NCBI GenBank assembly: GCA_009809945.1
Contig: WTPW01000026.1
Span: forward strand, 742,958-806,957
Reading direction: 5' to 3'
Length of the DNA: 64,000 bases
Source: Gigaspora margarita
Lineage: Eukaryota > Glomeromycota > Glomeromycetes > Diversisporales > Gigasporaceae
Positions 1 to 10,941 of this stretch are shown here, piece after piece. How positions within the stretch are numbered: position 1 is the first letter of the stretch; each line of letters opens with the position of its first letter. The notes beneath the pieces were generated by a model that was given only the letters and a program-made list of their open reading frames with translations, had not been told where the DNA came from and did not search any database. Both the position numbers and the translations under genes were made by a program.

Positions 1-1007
1 GAATATACAACACTATTTGGGATGGAGTGCATCCAACAATTCTATTGCATGTGTGCAGTTCCTTTCATTATTATAATTCGCAAGTACAACATGAAAGCAT
101 AATACCGAAGATTATATTCTGACAATCCAGGGTCACTTTTGCAAGCATCAGCATTTTTTACTAATTATGTAAAAATTTGGTTGCAATAATAAGTAATAAT
201 AAGTAATAATGCGTCCATATCTACTAATGAACGGATAGATAAGTTACCACAGAATTAAATAAATTGTTCGAATCAAAAGGCATCAAAAACTTATCGATTC
301 ATTGGCAAATTTTTTCTATTGTTCTAGAATTTTGAAATCAGTTGTAATGACGTATGATATTAAAAATAACGTTGACCAGCTTTAAAAAGAGGCCGAACGA
401 AACAAGGTGAGAAAAAAAATTGTCAAAACATAATTAAAATTATCTATATAATTTCAAAAATAATTTGCATTTAGCGTCTTATTTCATTAAAAATGAGTAA
501 ACTGTATAATAAATTTTAAAAGTTTCCATATTATATTTTTGAGTTTCGGATTATAGTTTTGAGTTTCGGATTATAATTTCGGTATTTCGGGTTTCGGAGT
601 TTAGACTTTTTTGAAAAAAACTGAAACTAGCTTCGGATTAGAACCCTCCCGAAACTAGTTTCGAGTAGGTTCGTTTCGACGCCATCTCTGGTTCGAACGT
701 GTTTGAAAGTGAATTCAGTTTAGATCTTTTAAATTGTTTAAGATAGATGAGAATAAATAAATGTTAAATGTATAGTCATTATATTTGGCATATAATGCAA
801 AAGAATCTTAGCAGAGTTTATGTAGATAATAACGTGAATGCTAACCAATCAAATTTCGAGTTTGATTTGTTGATAGTCTCAAAACGCATTTCAAAATAAA
901 ATACTTCAAAGTTTTTGGCGTAAAAGAAAAAAATATAAATATTATAAAAATATGAATAACAAAAATTTTTCTACAATAAAAATACTAATTATATTGTAAG
1001 ATACAAA
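1..1007. other. Intergenic, no gene seen
   Basis: AT-rich DNA with no convincing ORF. Around 536-680 there is a small cluster of GAGTTTCGGATTATA-like direct repeats and further TTTCGG/CGAAAC motifs, partly able to pair with each other. No function can be assigned. Confidence 0.6.
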
Positions 1008-1009
1008 TA

Positions 1010-1183
1010 CAGCCATCCTCCTCTATAATCACCTCCTATATAATCAAACTCCCATACAATTACATTAAATTTTGAGACAATTTATTAATAAACTTATAAA
1101 AAAAGACTTCTATATAATCATACACTTTTTATAATCACCAATTTTCTTAATACAAACTGTGTGATTATAGAGGAGGAAGACTG
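1010..1183. mobile_element. Tc1/mariner- or pogo-type MITE, TA target site
   Basis: The ends are inverted repeats of about 25 bp: CAGCCATCCTCCTCTATAAT on the left and, on the opposite strand, CAGTCTTCCTCCTCTATAAT on the right. Both are flanked by TA (1008-1009 and 1184-1185). The 174-bp body has no ORF. Length, TIR and TA duplication fit a non-autonomous Tc1/mariner/pogo element; the superfamily call is inference. Confidence 0.7.
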
Positions 1184-1185
1184 TA

Positions 1186-1514
1186 TTAGCTTAGAAGTGA
1201 AAACTATCTTTTTCCATAAAGCATATAGGTCGTCAAATTTTATTTGCTGTAACTTGAAATCTCTTAATAAAATCATTACCTTGAAATTTTGACGTTACAC
1301 TTGACCGATATGTTATCAAGTATTAAATTTCTAATGTAATGCATCATAATAAGACGAAATTTATTAATTATTTTTGCCAGCCAGAATTGAAGAATACCAT
1401 CATGTTATTTAATTTATTGATGATTATTTTTTTATATATGAATTAATTCACGGACTTTAATTAATAAATGAAGCTAACATGTCTAAAATTTTGATATAAA
1501 ACTTGTCTAAAATT
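1186..1514. other. Intergenic 3' of F-box gene 1
   Basis: AT-rich sequence downstream of the F-box gene. I see no ORF, RNA gene or complete repeat. Confidence 0.5.
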
Positions 1515-1610
1515 AATTATAAAAGGAATTATAAAAGGAATTATAAAATGAATTATAAAAGGAATTATAAAAGGAATTATAAAAGAATTATAAAAGGAAT
1601 TATAAATGGA
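1515..1610. repeat. 12-bp tandem repeat (AATTATAAAAGG)n
   Basis: About eight tandem copies of AATTATAAAAGG, with single-base variants (one unit ends ATG, one is 11 bp). The array ends about 30 bp before the stop codon of the minus-strand F-box gene, so it lies in its 3' UTR or just beyond, where it could contribute UA-rich 3'-processing signals. Confidence 0.85.
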
Positions 1611-1638
1611 TTATACGTGTAAAAGGAATTTATAAAAA

Positions 1639-3138
1639 TTAGCAATTAACAACAATACATTCACATGGCATCAATGTAACATATCCTTCCAATTTTTTTA
1701 TAATACTATCATCCAAATTCAGATATTCTTCTACACCCACATAATTCAAAGATCTTTTTCGTATGCAAAATTCAACTAACGTTTTAGTTGTTTTCTCATT
1801 ATTAATGTGATTAATTAACAGATTTTTTAAAGGTGCATTACAATTATTGAGCAAAATATCAATATATGAATTTAAACAAGAATACCTTAAGTCAAGATAT
1901 TGTAATGTTGACGGCAACACTTTTGCAAACTTCAAAACTCCTATTTTTGGATCTTCTGGTATGCAATTAATATGCCATAAAGTGAGAAATTGAAGTTTTT
2001 GTAAATCACCAATAAGCTCTACAAGTTGCGTGGATAGTATAATGCATGGAATATCAAGATATGTAATATTTGGGCAGAAAGATTTAAGTGCTTCTAGTAA
2101 TAATGATTTTTTCAAATATACTTCATATGTTGATTCAAGTTTTAGTCGTTGTAATAAAGAGCCAGACTTTTGTAGAATTTGTATTATATTTGATGTAGTA
2201 ACTGAACAATCAGTAATTTCTAAAGTGTTAAGGCTTGTCTCGAATATTTTCACATCACCACAATATCTGACATGAAAATATTCTAAATTCTTACAATCAC
2301 TTAGTACTTTGAACTCTGTAGTAAAAGCACAACACTCTATTACAACTTTTTGTAATGAATTTTTTTGACTTTCTAAAGCTGAAATGATGCTGTGAAATTC
2401 TATAGTAAATCCTTCTCCACCAACTAAGCTAAATTGCTGAAGTTGCTCTTGCGATTCAATAATGCATATAAGAGCATAAAGCAATTGTGGTTCATAATCA
2501 CAATAAAATTCTTCAAGTTTCAAAGCACTAATTTTTGTAGCATTTTTTGCCAAGATTTTTAATAATACAATAACATTTTCGGTGGAATCTGGTATCGGAC
2601 CCAAAGATAAATCTTGAAGTCGTGAGAAGAATAGATCATTTCGTCCTAATGAGTAGAAGATCTCTGGACTAATTCCATAATCCGAGAAATATAAAATGAA
2701 TTTATGCAAAGTGGCACCACTCTCAACAAATAATTTAAGTAACAAATTAATTAGAAAATGTATTGATGGGATGTAATATGATTTTGAATCAACAGGCTGG
2801 AAATCGATCCATTTTTCAATCTTCTTTTCAAGAATGAATAAATCGAGAACCTTCAAAAACCTTGCATAATTAAATAGAGTATTTGGAAATACTGTATTTA
2901 TCCCATATTCTTTCAAAATGAATTTTTCGTTTTTATCGAGAGAAGAAAAGTATTGAGAAATGAATAACGAACTACGATCGATTGAAAATGGATCTTGCCA
3001 AAGAATAGGAATTGATATTTTGCACCAATGTCGGTTCACAAGTGCGCACGAATATAAGGAATAAAAATCATTATTTAAATTATTAAGAATTTTTTCAGTT
3101 AATTCGGGCATATCGTCCATGAATATTTTTGATGCCAT
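1639..3138 (-). CDS. F-box protein with leucine-rich C-terminal region (copy A)
   Basis: Single-exon ORF of 499 residues. Residues about 9-52 form an F-box: it starts MPELTEKILNNLN, followed by SLYSCALVNRHWC and IPILWQDPF. F-box proteins normally dock on SKP1 in SCF ubiquitin ligases and present substrates through their C-terminal part; that role is inferred. The rest is leucine-rich with irregular LRR-like pieces (LQRLKLES, ITYLDIP, LQFLTLW, LQYLDLR), a common layout in the expanded fungal families. It is an outparalogue of the two closely related F-box genes elsewhere in this window (plus strand, about 37.1 and 54.3 kb), with the same N-terminus (MASKI...DMPEL) but many substitutions. The start is the first ATG; a TATA box lies about 65 bp upstream. 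The C-terminus reads GYVTLMPCECIVVNC, the expected position of the family end. The substrate is unknown. Confidence 0.9.
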   Translation of the reverse strand: MASKIFMDDMPELTEKILNNLNNDFYSLYSCALVNRHWCKISIPILWQDPFSIDRSSLFISQYFSSLDKNEKFILKEYGINTVFPNTLFNYARFLKVLDLFILEKKIEKWIDFQPVDSKSYYIPSIHFLINLLLKLFVESGATLHKFILYFSDYGISPEIFYSLGRNDLFFSRLQDLSLGPIPDSTENVIVLLKILAKNATKISALKLEEFYCDYEPQLLYALICIIESQEQLQQFSLVGGEGFTIEFHSIISALESQKNSLQKVVIECCAFTTEFKVLSDCKNLEYFHVRYCGDVKIFETSLNTLEITDCSVTTSNIIQILQKSGSLLQRLKLESTYEVYLKKSLLLEALKSFCPNITYLDIPCIILSTQLVELIGDLQKLQFLTLWHINCIPEDPKIGVLKFAKVLPSTLQYLDLRYSCLNSYIDILLNNCNAPLKNLLINHINNEKTTKTLVEFCIRKRSLNYVGVEEYLNLDDSIIKKLEGYVTLMPCECIVVNC

Positions 3139-3200
3139 GAATTACTTTGTGTACGAGTATGAAAAGATGAATTTACTGTTATAACAACGTAACGTGGCCC

Positions 3201-3208
3201 TATTTATA
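3201..3208 (-). promoter_or_regulatory. TATA box of F-box gene copy A
   Basis: TATTTATA on the plus strand reads TATAAATA on the minus strand, 63-70 bp upstream of the ATG. The other two F-box genes have a related TATTTATA motif 40-60 bp upstream of their ATGs. Transcription start sites are not known. Confidence 0.6.
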
Positions 3209-3769
3209 CAGTAATACGTAGACGTAGGGAACTATGATTGGTTCATTTTTGCAGATCACTTCGTGATTTTTACGAAATCTTATTGTTAACGATTTAATTC
3301 ACTGCATTATGACGCAAAAATGATTTCGAAAATATAAATGTATCGACATTATTAAAGCGTTTGATTTGCTTACAATTTTTTCTTAAGTACTAGCGTCTGT
3401 TTCGTAACTTTGTTCGAAATTTGTGCCAATTACTAATTGACATGTGTCATACTCTAATATTGCCGATGTATCTTTATGAAATTTGATTGGTTATGTTAGA
3501 TCAGCTAACTTTATAAGGATTATGTTCATTGCATGATTAATGTCATACTGGATCGTCATTATTCAGTAACTGATCTGTGAATTAATAATCAATTCGTGAA
3601 TATTGAAATGTGAATACTACCGGTATTGATAACCTCAGTTGTCATCTATAATTTTTTTAAACTAACTTTCGTTTGTTATACGAGATATTAAATTAACTGA
3701 GATATGGATAGCTTTAATAACATGCGTTAATGAATCACAAAATGTGTATCGCCAGAATAGTAAGGTTTG
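3209..3769. other. Upstream region of F-box gene A, no further gene
   Basis: No ORF or structured repeat seen. It probably includes the rest of the promoter of the minus-strand F-box gene. Confidence 0.5.
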
Positions 3770-4530
3770 ATACAGCTTTTTTTTTTTTTACAGTAACTCA
3801 CGTTATAAACCATAATAATTTTAACGCAAACTAATTCAACCACATATTGTGATTATTATAATAGCGAGCAAGTTTTGTATGAAATTTTTACAGTGATTCA
3901 TGATATAAATAAATCACAGTAATTTTAATGCAAACTCAACTTTAACAGTGTATTTTGAGTAGGTTTGTAACAGTATTTTTTATAGTAATTTATGAAAGAA
4001 ATTATGATAATTCCAATACAAGCTAACTCAGTTTTTCATCATTATCAGAATAGCAAGTTCTGTAACAACAAAATGTTTACATCAACTCATGATAGAAATT
4101 GTGATGATTCTAATGCAAGCCAACTCAGCCACATAAAAAATACAAGATAATTCTAATGTAACCTAACTCACATTAACTAATACAGTGGTCATCAAATATG
4201 AAGTTTTTATAACAGAATTTTTTATAGTAACTCTTGGTAGAAATCACAATACTTCTAATACAATAATTCATACAAGCTAACTCAATATTGTAGTCACCAA
4301 AATAGTGAGGCTTTGCAACAGAATTCTTTATAGAAAAATAATAACTTTAATGCAAATTAACTCAAGCTTAACCACATGAAAATTATGACAATTCTAATGT
4401 AAGCTAATTCAACCACAACCACATCATGGTCATCATAACAGCAGGTAAGTGTTACTTATAGTAGAAACTATGAAAATTTTATTGCAACTTACATTACCTT
4501 AGTCACATACTGCAATCACTGGAATAGCAA
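3770..4530. repeat. Degenerate tandem repeat, unit about 100 bp
   Basis: About seven diverged units. Each contains, in order, a T-run with TTTATAGTAACTCATG-like text, then GATAATTCTAATGCAAG-like text, CTAACTCA, and an ATAGCAAGTTxTGTAACA-like end. Units are 90-130 bp and heavily mutated. There is no coding potential. Unit limits are approximate. Confidence 0.65.
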
Positions 4531-4539
4531 ATATACTTT

Positions 4540-5290
4540 AATTTTGGGTCTGTGGGTTTTAACATTTTTATTGGCCATATTCAAAAACATGATTGGTGAG
4601 GAAATTTCAGGTTTGCACACTTTACCAATTCGGATTGATATTAAAATCCAAAAAACCATGGGAATTTTGGGTTTGTTAGGACATTTAATTCTGTATACTT
4701 TATCCTTTTTGATTAACTGTAACCTAAAACTGTGGGAATTTTGGGTTTGTGTACTTTAATGTTTTTGATTGGCTGTAACTGAAACAGTAGTATTTTGGTC
4801 TGTATGCTTTAATGCTTTTAATTAGCCATCTGTAAAAACATAACTAGAGTGTAGAAAAGCAAATTATTTTTACATCTTGATATATTATAATGACAATGGA
4901 TTTACAAAAACATGAAACCTCTAATATGCATAAGCTTCTCAAATTATCTATCTCTTTAGGAAAACAATACAAAAATTATTTTTACATATTGATAATGATA
5001 ACAGAGTTATAGAAACATAAAAACTCTTAGATGCATAAGCTTGCCAATTTATCTAATTTATTAATTTTGGTTTGTATACTTTAATGTTTTTTTTGATTGG
5101 TTGCATCCAAAACATGATCAAACTATAAGAAAAAATTTTGGTCAAAACTATGATAAATCTATTCTAAAATTGTAATTATTGTAATATTTGATTATTTGAA
5201 AGATTATAATATCTATCCTCTTTCTTCTATATTAATTCTGGATTTGTGCATTGTAATGTTTTTGATAGGGCATATTCAGAAATATGAACA
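4540..5290. repeat. Degenerate repeat of a TTTAATGTTTTTGATTGG motif
   Basis: Six dispersed versions of a roughly 55-bp unit resembling 'ttttgggtttgtgtactttaatg' followed by 'tttttgattggctgtaac' occur near 4540, 4665, 4735, 4795, 5065 and 5240, separated by AT-rich text including a partly repeated AGAAAACAATAxAAAAATTATTTTTACA block. It could be an old expanded element; no ORF. Confidence 0.55.
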
Positions 5291-5452
5291 GAGTATAAGA
5301 AAACAATATATGGATAGATTTATTTTCAACAAATTTAAATATTTCACCTAAATTTGCATGTGATATTGTGATGCTTAAAAATAGAATTAACCAATAAAAT
5401 ATAAAACAAAAGTCATAAGTATTTGCATAACAATCAGATTAATATGTGTGGG

Positions 5453-5700
5453 TCAATAGCATAGCAGTTATGCTTCTAGTTTGCAAATCAAAGATTGCCA
5501 TTTCAAATCCCCCTAGAGGCAAAATGGAAAAACTAGCTGGTTAGAGAACTAAAAACCATGGGAAAACAGGTACCCAAAACATCTATGGACAGACTTAATT
5601 GGGCAGTTTCTGTAATCAATTCTGTGGTGATAAAGAGAAATTATTTAGAACCTGATTTGGAATAACAAAATGTCACAAGACTAAAGCTACTGGTGAAATT
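5453..5700 (+). mobile_element. Possible tRNA-derived SINE
   Basis: The first ~70 bp look tRNA-like. A D-arm GCAT/ATGC stem with a 7-nt loop and box-A-like TAGCATAGCAG is followed by an anticodon-like TTGCAAA loop (Cys-type GCA) and box-B-like ATTTCAAATCC. The anticodon stem does not pair well, so this is not a working tRNA. The following ~180 bp are unrelated to tRNA, as expected for a SINE body. I did not find a target duplication. Confidence 0.35.
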
Positions 5701-5739
5701 AAACTGTAATAGTGCACTGATTTTCACCAATTTTTAATA

Positions 5740-6735
5740 ACCAACTAGCATTGGTGAAACTGGTAATACTATTGAAACTGGTAAAATTGGTGATACTAGT
5801 AATACTAGTAAAACTAGTGAAACTGGTGAAACTAGTATAACTGGTAATACTGGTGAAACTGGTGAAATTGATGATACTGGTAATACTGATAAAACTAGTG
5901 AAACTAGTACTACTTATTTGTCTGGAATAGGCTACTGCCTAAAATAAGCTACTCCCTCTTTTGTTCAAAAAACTTAAAAATGTCTTTGACCCAAAAATAG
6001 GCTACCCATGATCAACAATAGTCACTACATAGTAAAGTCTAACTTCTACTATGTAAATTGATTATTATCACTTAAGTAAACTTATTTAAAAGATCAAAAT
6101 ACATATATGGTAAAATTTTGTGCAAGATTAAAGAACATTTTATCATTTGACTTTTAATTTTTACTTTTGACAAAAAAATTAAAATTTTTTAAAAAAGGGT
6201 TTAATAATTTAGGCACCCTGCACTGTAGTGCACTCTATAATTGGGGTTAGGGTTAGGGTTAGAGTTAGATTGGAGTTTTAAAATATTAGTAAAATTGCGA
6301 GAGAAGCATTTTTTGTTAGTAACACAATAGGGGTTACCCTAGTAAAATTTTGAGATACATAAAGGGGGTGCACCACAGTGCAGGTGCACTAAATTTTAAA
6401 ACCCTTTAAAAAATATATTTGATGAATATAAAAATTTAAAAGTTAAATGATAAAATGTTCTCCAAATTGTATAAAAATTTTAGAGAAAATGCATCTTGAT
6501 CTTCTGAACATATTTACTTAAGCAATTATAATTGATTTAAATAGAAAATTTGGACTTTAATGTATAGAACTATTTGTAATCCTAAAAACCCTCTTTTATC
6601 CGAAAAATCAGCTATCCAAAATTGGTATTATCAGTATTACCAGTATTACTGGTATTACTGAATACCAATTTCACCAGTATCACCAATTTTATCAGTATTA
6701 CCAATTTTACTAGTATTACCAGTTTTACCAGTTTC
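5740..6735. mobile_element. Foldback element with minisatellite-like outer arms
   Basis: A roughly 1-kb inverted repeat. The outer arms are degenerate 9-bp repeats (ACTGGTGAA/ACTAGTAAT on the left, ATTACCAGT/TTCACCAGT on the right). The inner arms carry sequences recurring in this window: CTACATAGTAAAGTC, CACTTAAGTAAACTTATTT and TTTTTAAAAAA on the left, and their complements on the right. Related inner arms occur at about 10.64-12.95 kb, 15.9-16.4 kb, 21.6 kb and 49.1 kb. The centre is interrupted by a 208-bp MITE. No transposase ORF. Confidence 0.7.
6197..6404. mobile_element. MULE-type MITE, 9-bp target duplication, telomere-like centre
   Basis: Terminal inverted repeats GGGTTTAATAATTTAG / GGGTTTTAAAATTTAG, with inner arms rich in TGCACTGTAGTGCA, are flanked by a perfect 9-bp duplication TTTAAAAAA (6188-6196, 6405-6413). 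The site is the centre of the surrounding foldback element. The interior contains GGTTAGGGTTAGGGTTAG and a core (about 6290-6355) including TTGCGAGAG, CATTTTTTGTTAGTAACACA and GGGGTTACCCTAGTAAAATT. That core recurs in MITEs at 44.3 kb and 56.8 kb which have different ends. Confidence 0.75.
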
Positions 6736-6795
6736 TAATGATGCCTGATGCAATTATTTTTGTAATAACAAATGGTTTTGTCATAATTGCATCTG

Positions 6796-6925
6796 ATGAA
6801 ACCCTTGATGATTAATAAAACCCTTGATGCTTGATGAAAACCTCGATGATTGATGAACTATTGATGATTGATGAAACCCTTGACAATTAACAAAACCCCT
6901 AATGATTGATGAAACCCTTGATAAA
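6796..6925. repeat. Minisatellite, GATGAAACCCTTGATGATT unit
   Basis: Six to seven imperfect copies of an 18-20-bp unit, GATGATTGATGAAACCCTT. Related GATGAAA/TTTCATCA text stands next to the second ACTAGTTTC minisatellite at about 17 kb, suggesting both loci come from the same repeat family. Confidence 0.75.
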
Positions 6926-6929
6926 TTTT

Positions 6930-7347
6930 AATAGCCTGATTTAGTTGGCAATTCTTTTATCAAGTTTAGTAAAATTATGATGAGTGAAGCTATTGACAAA
7001 ATTACTAAAAAATTATATGACAAAATAATATATATTAAACCAAAGCAAGTTATATTTTTAAAAGCTAAACTAGGTTCAGCTAAGCAGGTCCACAAAGAGG
7101 ATTTGCCCACCCACTCACCCAATAATAGGTCCAAATTGGCCCATATAACTAATTTATTTTTTTTTAAATTTTTACAAATTATTCTTGCAACAATTTTTTT
7201 GAAGTGCTATAGGTAAAGATTCCAAATTATTATTATCACTTTCTATATTACTTAAATTTTACTAGCATCATCCTTATCTATAATATTTGAATTATTATCA
7301 GTGCACTGGTCTGTTATATTTAAGACATTACTATTATCTTCATAGTA
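6930..7347. other. No gene; 3' flank of the hAT relic
   Basis: AT-rich. Two small overlapping ORFs are open on opposite strands here, but neither has a recognisable protein pattern. Probably part of the 3' non-coding end of the decayed hAT transposon. Confidence 0.45.
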
Positions 7348-9927
7348 CTATTCTCTCATAAAGTCTGGTGCCAAATCTGTAGGATCAAAATCAAACACAC
7401 CTCGCCCTACTTTATTACTAACCACTAACTCATTATTACTAGATTCACCAAATTTGTCATCAATGTCTTGCAGTTCTTTACTATCAGTATCAAATTCACT
7501 ATTTTGGAATATTTTATCACTTAAGAATATTATATTTTTAATATCAAAATGCTCTACAATATCTAAATTATTATATTTGATCTCTTCTATTTCAGAGTCT
7601 TTAGTAATACTTTTATCATTTTTAGCCAAGAAAGTTGCTAAGGTCATTTGTTCTTGTAAATTATCAAGTGATAGTGTTTTACCAAAAAACAGAAGTTCTT
7701 TTTTTAGATTTGCAATGTAAAAAGACCAAATTTGTGCCATGGCCTGAATTTGAGGTAAAGAAAGTCATTGTTGCTGTTTCCCATATAACCAACTCAATGA
7801 AGAGAAGGTTCTTTTACAATTAGCAGAATAGGGCATAATTGAGAAAAGCTTGATTGCAAGGTTTCCAATAGAGTTAGAACCAATATAATTAGTTGACTAC
7901 CACATTAAAGGGTATCTTTTTCAAAACTATAAGGCAAGTTAAATCCATCTTGCTTTTCATGAGATAATCTCATATAGGCTATAATATTTGCATATTTGTA
8001 TTGGTCATGTCCTTCTTGTTGCTATATTTCAATTACAGTCTGTATAATCGATTGAAATTGTCTTTCACATAATCTAGCACCTAGCAAAAATTTAAAAAAA
8101 ATTTTTTGTTAGAACCCAAAGAGTGTTTTCATTATATGACCTATGTTTTATAAACTAGGTACAAATAGAAATTCTCTATATTTAATTATTAAAAAAAAAC
8201 TTTAATATAACATACCACGATAATCTAGTGAAAAAAATATGCTAGCAAATAATTCTTAGCATTAAAATTCTTTCATCTTTTATTAAAAACTTGTATAAAT
8301 AATTTTAAACCCCTTAATTTGTAAGTTTGGAACTTTTTTGATAGCAGCAACTAGTTGAATAAATTGCAAAAAGCAATCTGCTAAAGTTGTTGATCACGCC
8401 TCTAAATTTACAATTGCTGTTCAATTAGGAGATAAAATTTTAACTAAACTTTTAAGATTTGAGAAAAAATATGGTCATCTTAAAACTTGTTTTATTGTTC
8501 AGTTTGTAATTAAATCGGAATTGTCATTCATAATCTATATATAAATATATATAAAAGATTTATTAATTATTGGTTTAACCAAAATTTAATTACAAATGAT
8601 CTTAATGCCAATAGTTTACTTTAATAAATGCACATTCAAGTTGGCTAACTGATAAGGTAGATTCATATGCAGATGTCCATCTAGTATCCACAAATTTTTT
8701 AAACCACTACCAGTAATATTTAGCTCACATATTGCTTGATGTAGATGTGAACTTGGCTGATGTGATTTTTTAAAAAATCTTATAATTTCATTCATTCTTG
8801 TATAAGATGTGATGCAAATGTGTGTCCTAAAAAATCTATATGTCAATAATATAATAAATCAAATATATATAGATTTTTAATATATACAAAGAATGTCTTT
8901 TGATATAAGATTAAGGCAATGTGCAATACAACTAAGATTTAAGATATTTGGATATTTTTATGAATAACTTGTTAGGTAAGCTTCAAATTGCTAGCATTAT
9001 CTGTAACAATTGCCATGAATTTGTCACATCCAATTTCATTTAAAACTGCATCAATCTTATTTGCAAGAAATTTGGCATGTATGAGTTTTTATAAAAATTA
9101 TTTAATGAATATAGAAATTTATTATGCATAGGTGTTGAAATTATAAAATTATATTTTGAGCTTCTATTAGGTGACTTCCAACCATCTAGAGCTATAAAAA
9201 ACATAATTTAATGATAAATAATCAAACCAAATCTTAATAAATTAATAAATATAACATACTGATAGTTAGATTTTTAGATTTATTAAAAATAGCTTCATTT
9301 TTAATTGTAACTCTGGAACATTCTTGATCTAATAATTGGCAAAACTTCTCTTGAAGGTGGTTGATAACTAGGGCACAAGTTTTTAAGAGTATCAATGAAA
9401 AATAGGAGTTCAATTAAGGAGAATGAAATACTACAAACTACAAATACCTTTAATAAAGAATAATTTATAGAATTAATCCATTCCTCAGATAAAATTTTTG
9501 CTGTTTGTGAAAAATACTTTTTAAGGCCAGGTTTGTTATTATTTAACCTTTGTTTTTTTAAATTTATTGAGTTTTCTTATTGTAATTTCTCAAATTCTTC
9601 AAAATAATCATGAGCAGCTATATAATATAAGAACAACTGCTGAATCTGGTCTTCTACATCAGGAAAACAAAAGCAAGATGAGCTTTGAGCTTTATGGATT
9701 CCCTTGCTCATTTAGCTGGACAATAAACATATTTAGCAAAAAAATCTTCTTGTGACTTGGTTGTTTCTTGGCGAAAGTATTGTCAAATGGGATGTAACTT
9801 TCACTCTCCAGAGTTGATTTCATTAGATAGATTTGATTAGGATCTATTTCATTTGATATATTGTATCAGAAGTATATTCTGAAGATAAAGAACTTGATGA
9901 TTCTTCTCTTTTGAGAGCAGTTTTGGG
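7348..9927 (-). pseudogene. Decayed hAT transposase (BED finger, DUF659, C-terminal dimerisation domain)
   Basis: Reading the minus strand in pieces gives the full order of a hAT transposase. At about 9.77-9.6 kb, FFAKYVYCPAK followed by IKLKAHLA is a BED-type zinc finger. At 9.55-9.46 kb, LKKYFSQTAKILSEEWIN follows. At 9.37-9.2 kb come RVTIKNEAIFNKSKNLTIS and IALDGWKSPN, and at 9.08-8.95 kb LNEIGCDKFMAIVTDNASNL, the DUF659/RNase-H-like part. FFKKSHQ and GSGLKNLW follow at about 8.77-8.68 kb and STTLADCF plus LVAAIKKVPNLQ at about 8.4 kb. The C-terminal domain starts near 7.9 kb with GNLAIKLFSIMPYSANC and FSSLSWLYGK. Only the last 130 residues (7348-7740) remain a clean ORF. Stops, frameshifts and a MITE at the 5' end show it is inactive. 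Many small hAT-type MITEs in the window may once have been mobilised by such enzymes. Confidence 0.85.
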
Positions 9928-10108
9928 AGGACCCTGAAATATACATAGATAGGTCAGGTTAATTATAGGGTTACTAAAAAAGGAATAATCTGCAGAAAAA
10001 ACTTTAAAAATAAGCAAAAAAATTACTATAAATAGAAAAGATCTGCATAAAAAACCTCAAAAATAAGCAAACTCATACCTGACCTATCTATGTATATTTC
10101 AGGGTCCT
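9928..10108. mobile_element. MITE with 31-bp TIRs and 8-bp duplication
   Basis: The ends AGGACCCTGAAATATACATA... and its complement match over about 31 bp. They are flanked by a perfect 8-bp direct repeat GTTTTGGG (9920-9927, 10109-10116). The element sits in the N-terminal coding part of the decayed hAT transposase, so it arrived after or during its decay. An 8-bp duplication fits hAT or MULE; the TIR does not begin with CAG, so the superfamily is open. Confidence 0.75.
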
Positions 10109-10941
10109 GTTTTGGGTGCTTTATATTTTTGTTTATTACTTTGCAATATATTATCTTTTTTTAAAAGAAAAAACATAAAATAAACAATGCATGTAAGGGA
10201 GCTTCCAAAAATCAGCTAATTTTTGTTTACTATGAGCCTACCCCACCCACCCACATCTGATACCCTAATTAACCAATCAGATTTTACAATTATTAAAAAG
10301 TTAGATATAATATTTAATAGTAAATAAATTTTGATCTCCTGGACCAAATTTGATGATTTAATTACCAAAATGATCCTCTCAATGAGAGAATTCTAGAAAG
10401 CACAAAATTGTTAAAATCTAATCACAGGATCCTAAACCCAAAATAAATTTGTATTACTTAAATGGTTTATAATTATTTAATAAATTATAGAACTTTTATA
10501 GTAACACAAATCTATTCTGATTACAGGATTCTGTGATTAAATTTTTAGGGAAGTGCAGTAAATTATGTAATTAGGATTTAAATAGGTCATACTCCCTAGT
10601 GATAAGATTATTGACTAATCAAATTTTAATATTTAAAATAACTCAAAAACGTTTTTGACCTAAAAATAAGCTACTGCACGATTGACAACAGTTGCTACAT
10701 AGTAATGTCAACATTTTACAATATGAATTGATTATAGTCGCTTAAGTAAACTTTTTTAGCAGATTAGAATACACTTACCCTTAAATTTTTATCAGTATTA
10801 AATAATTTTAATTATTTGACTTTTGATTTTTACATTCAATGGAAAAATTAAAATTTTTTAAAAAAATATATTCAATGAATATAAAAATTAAAAGTTAAAT
10901 AATAAAAAGTTCTCAAATTTGGATAATATTTCGGAGTATAT

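Noticed and set aside
2030..2275. Plus-strand ORF of 81 residues
   Set aside because: Lies fully inside the minus-strand F-box gene and has no plausible protein pattern.
6241..6275. TTAGGG-type repeats as a chromosome end
   Set aside because: Only a few units, internal, and enclosed by TIRs with a 9-bp target duplication; the same is true of the runs at 43.4, 52.5 and 57.8 kb.
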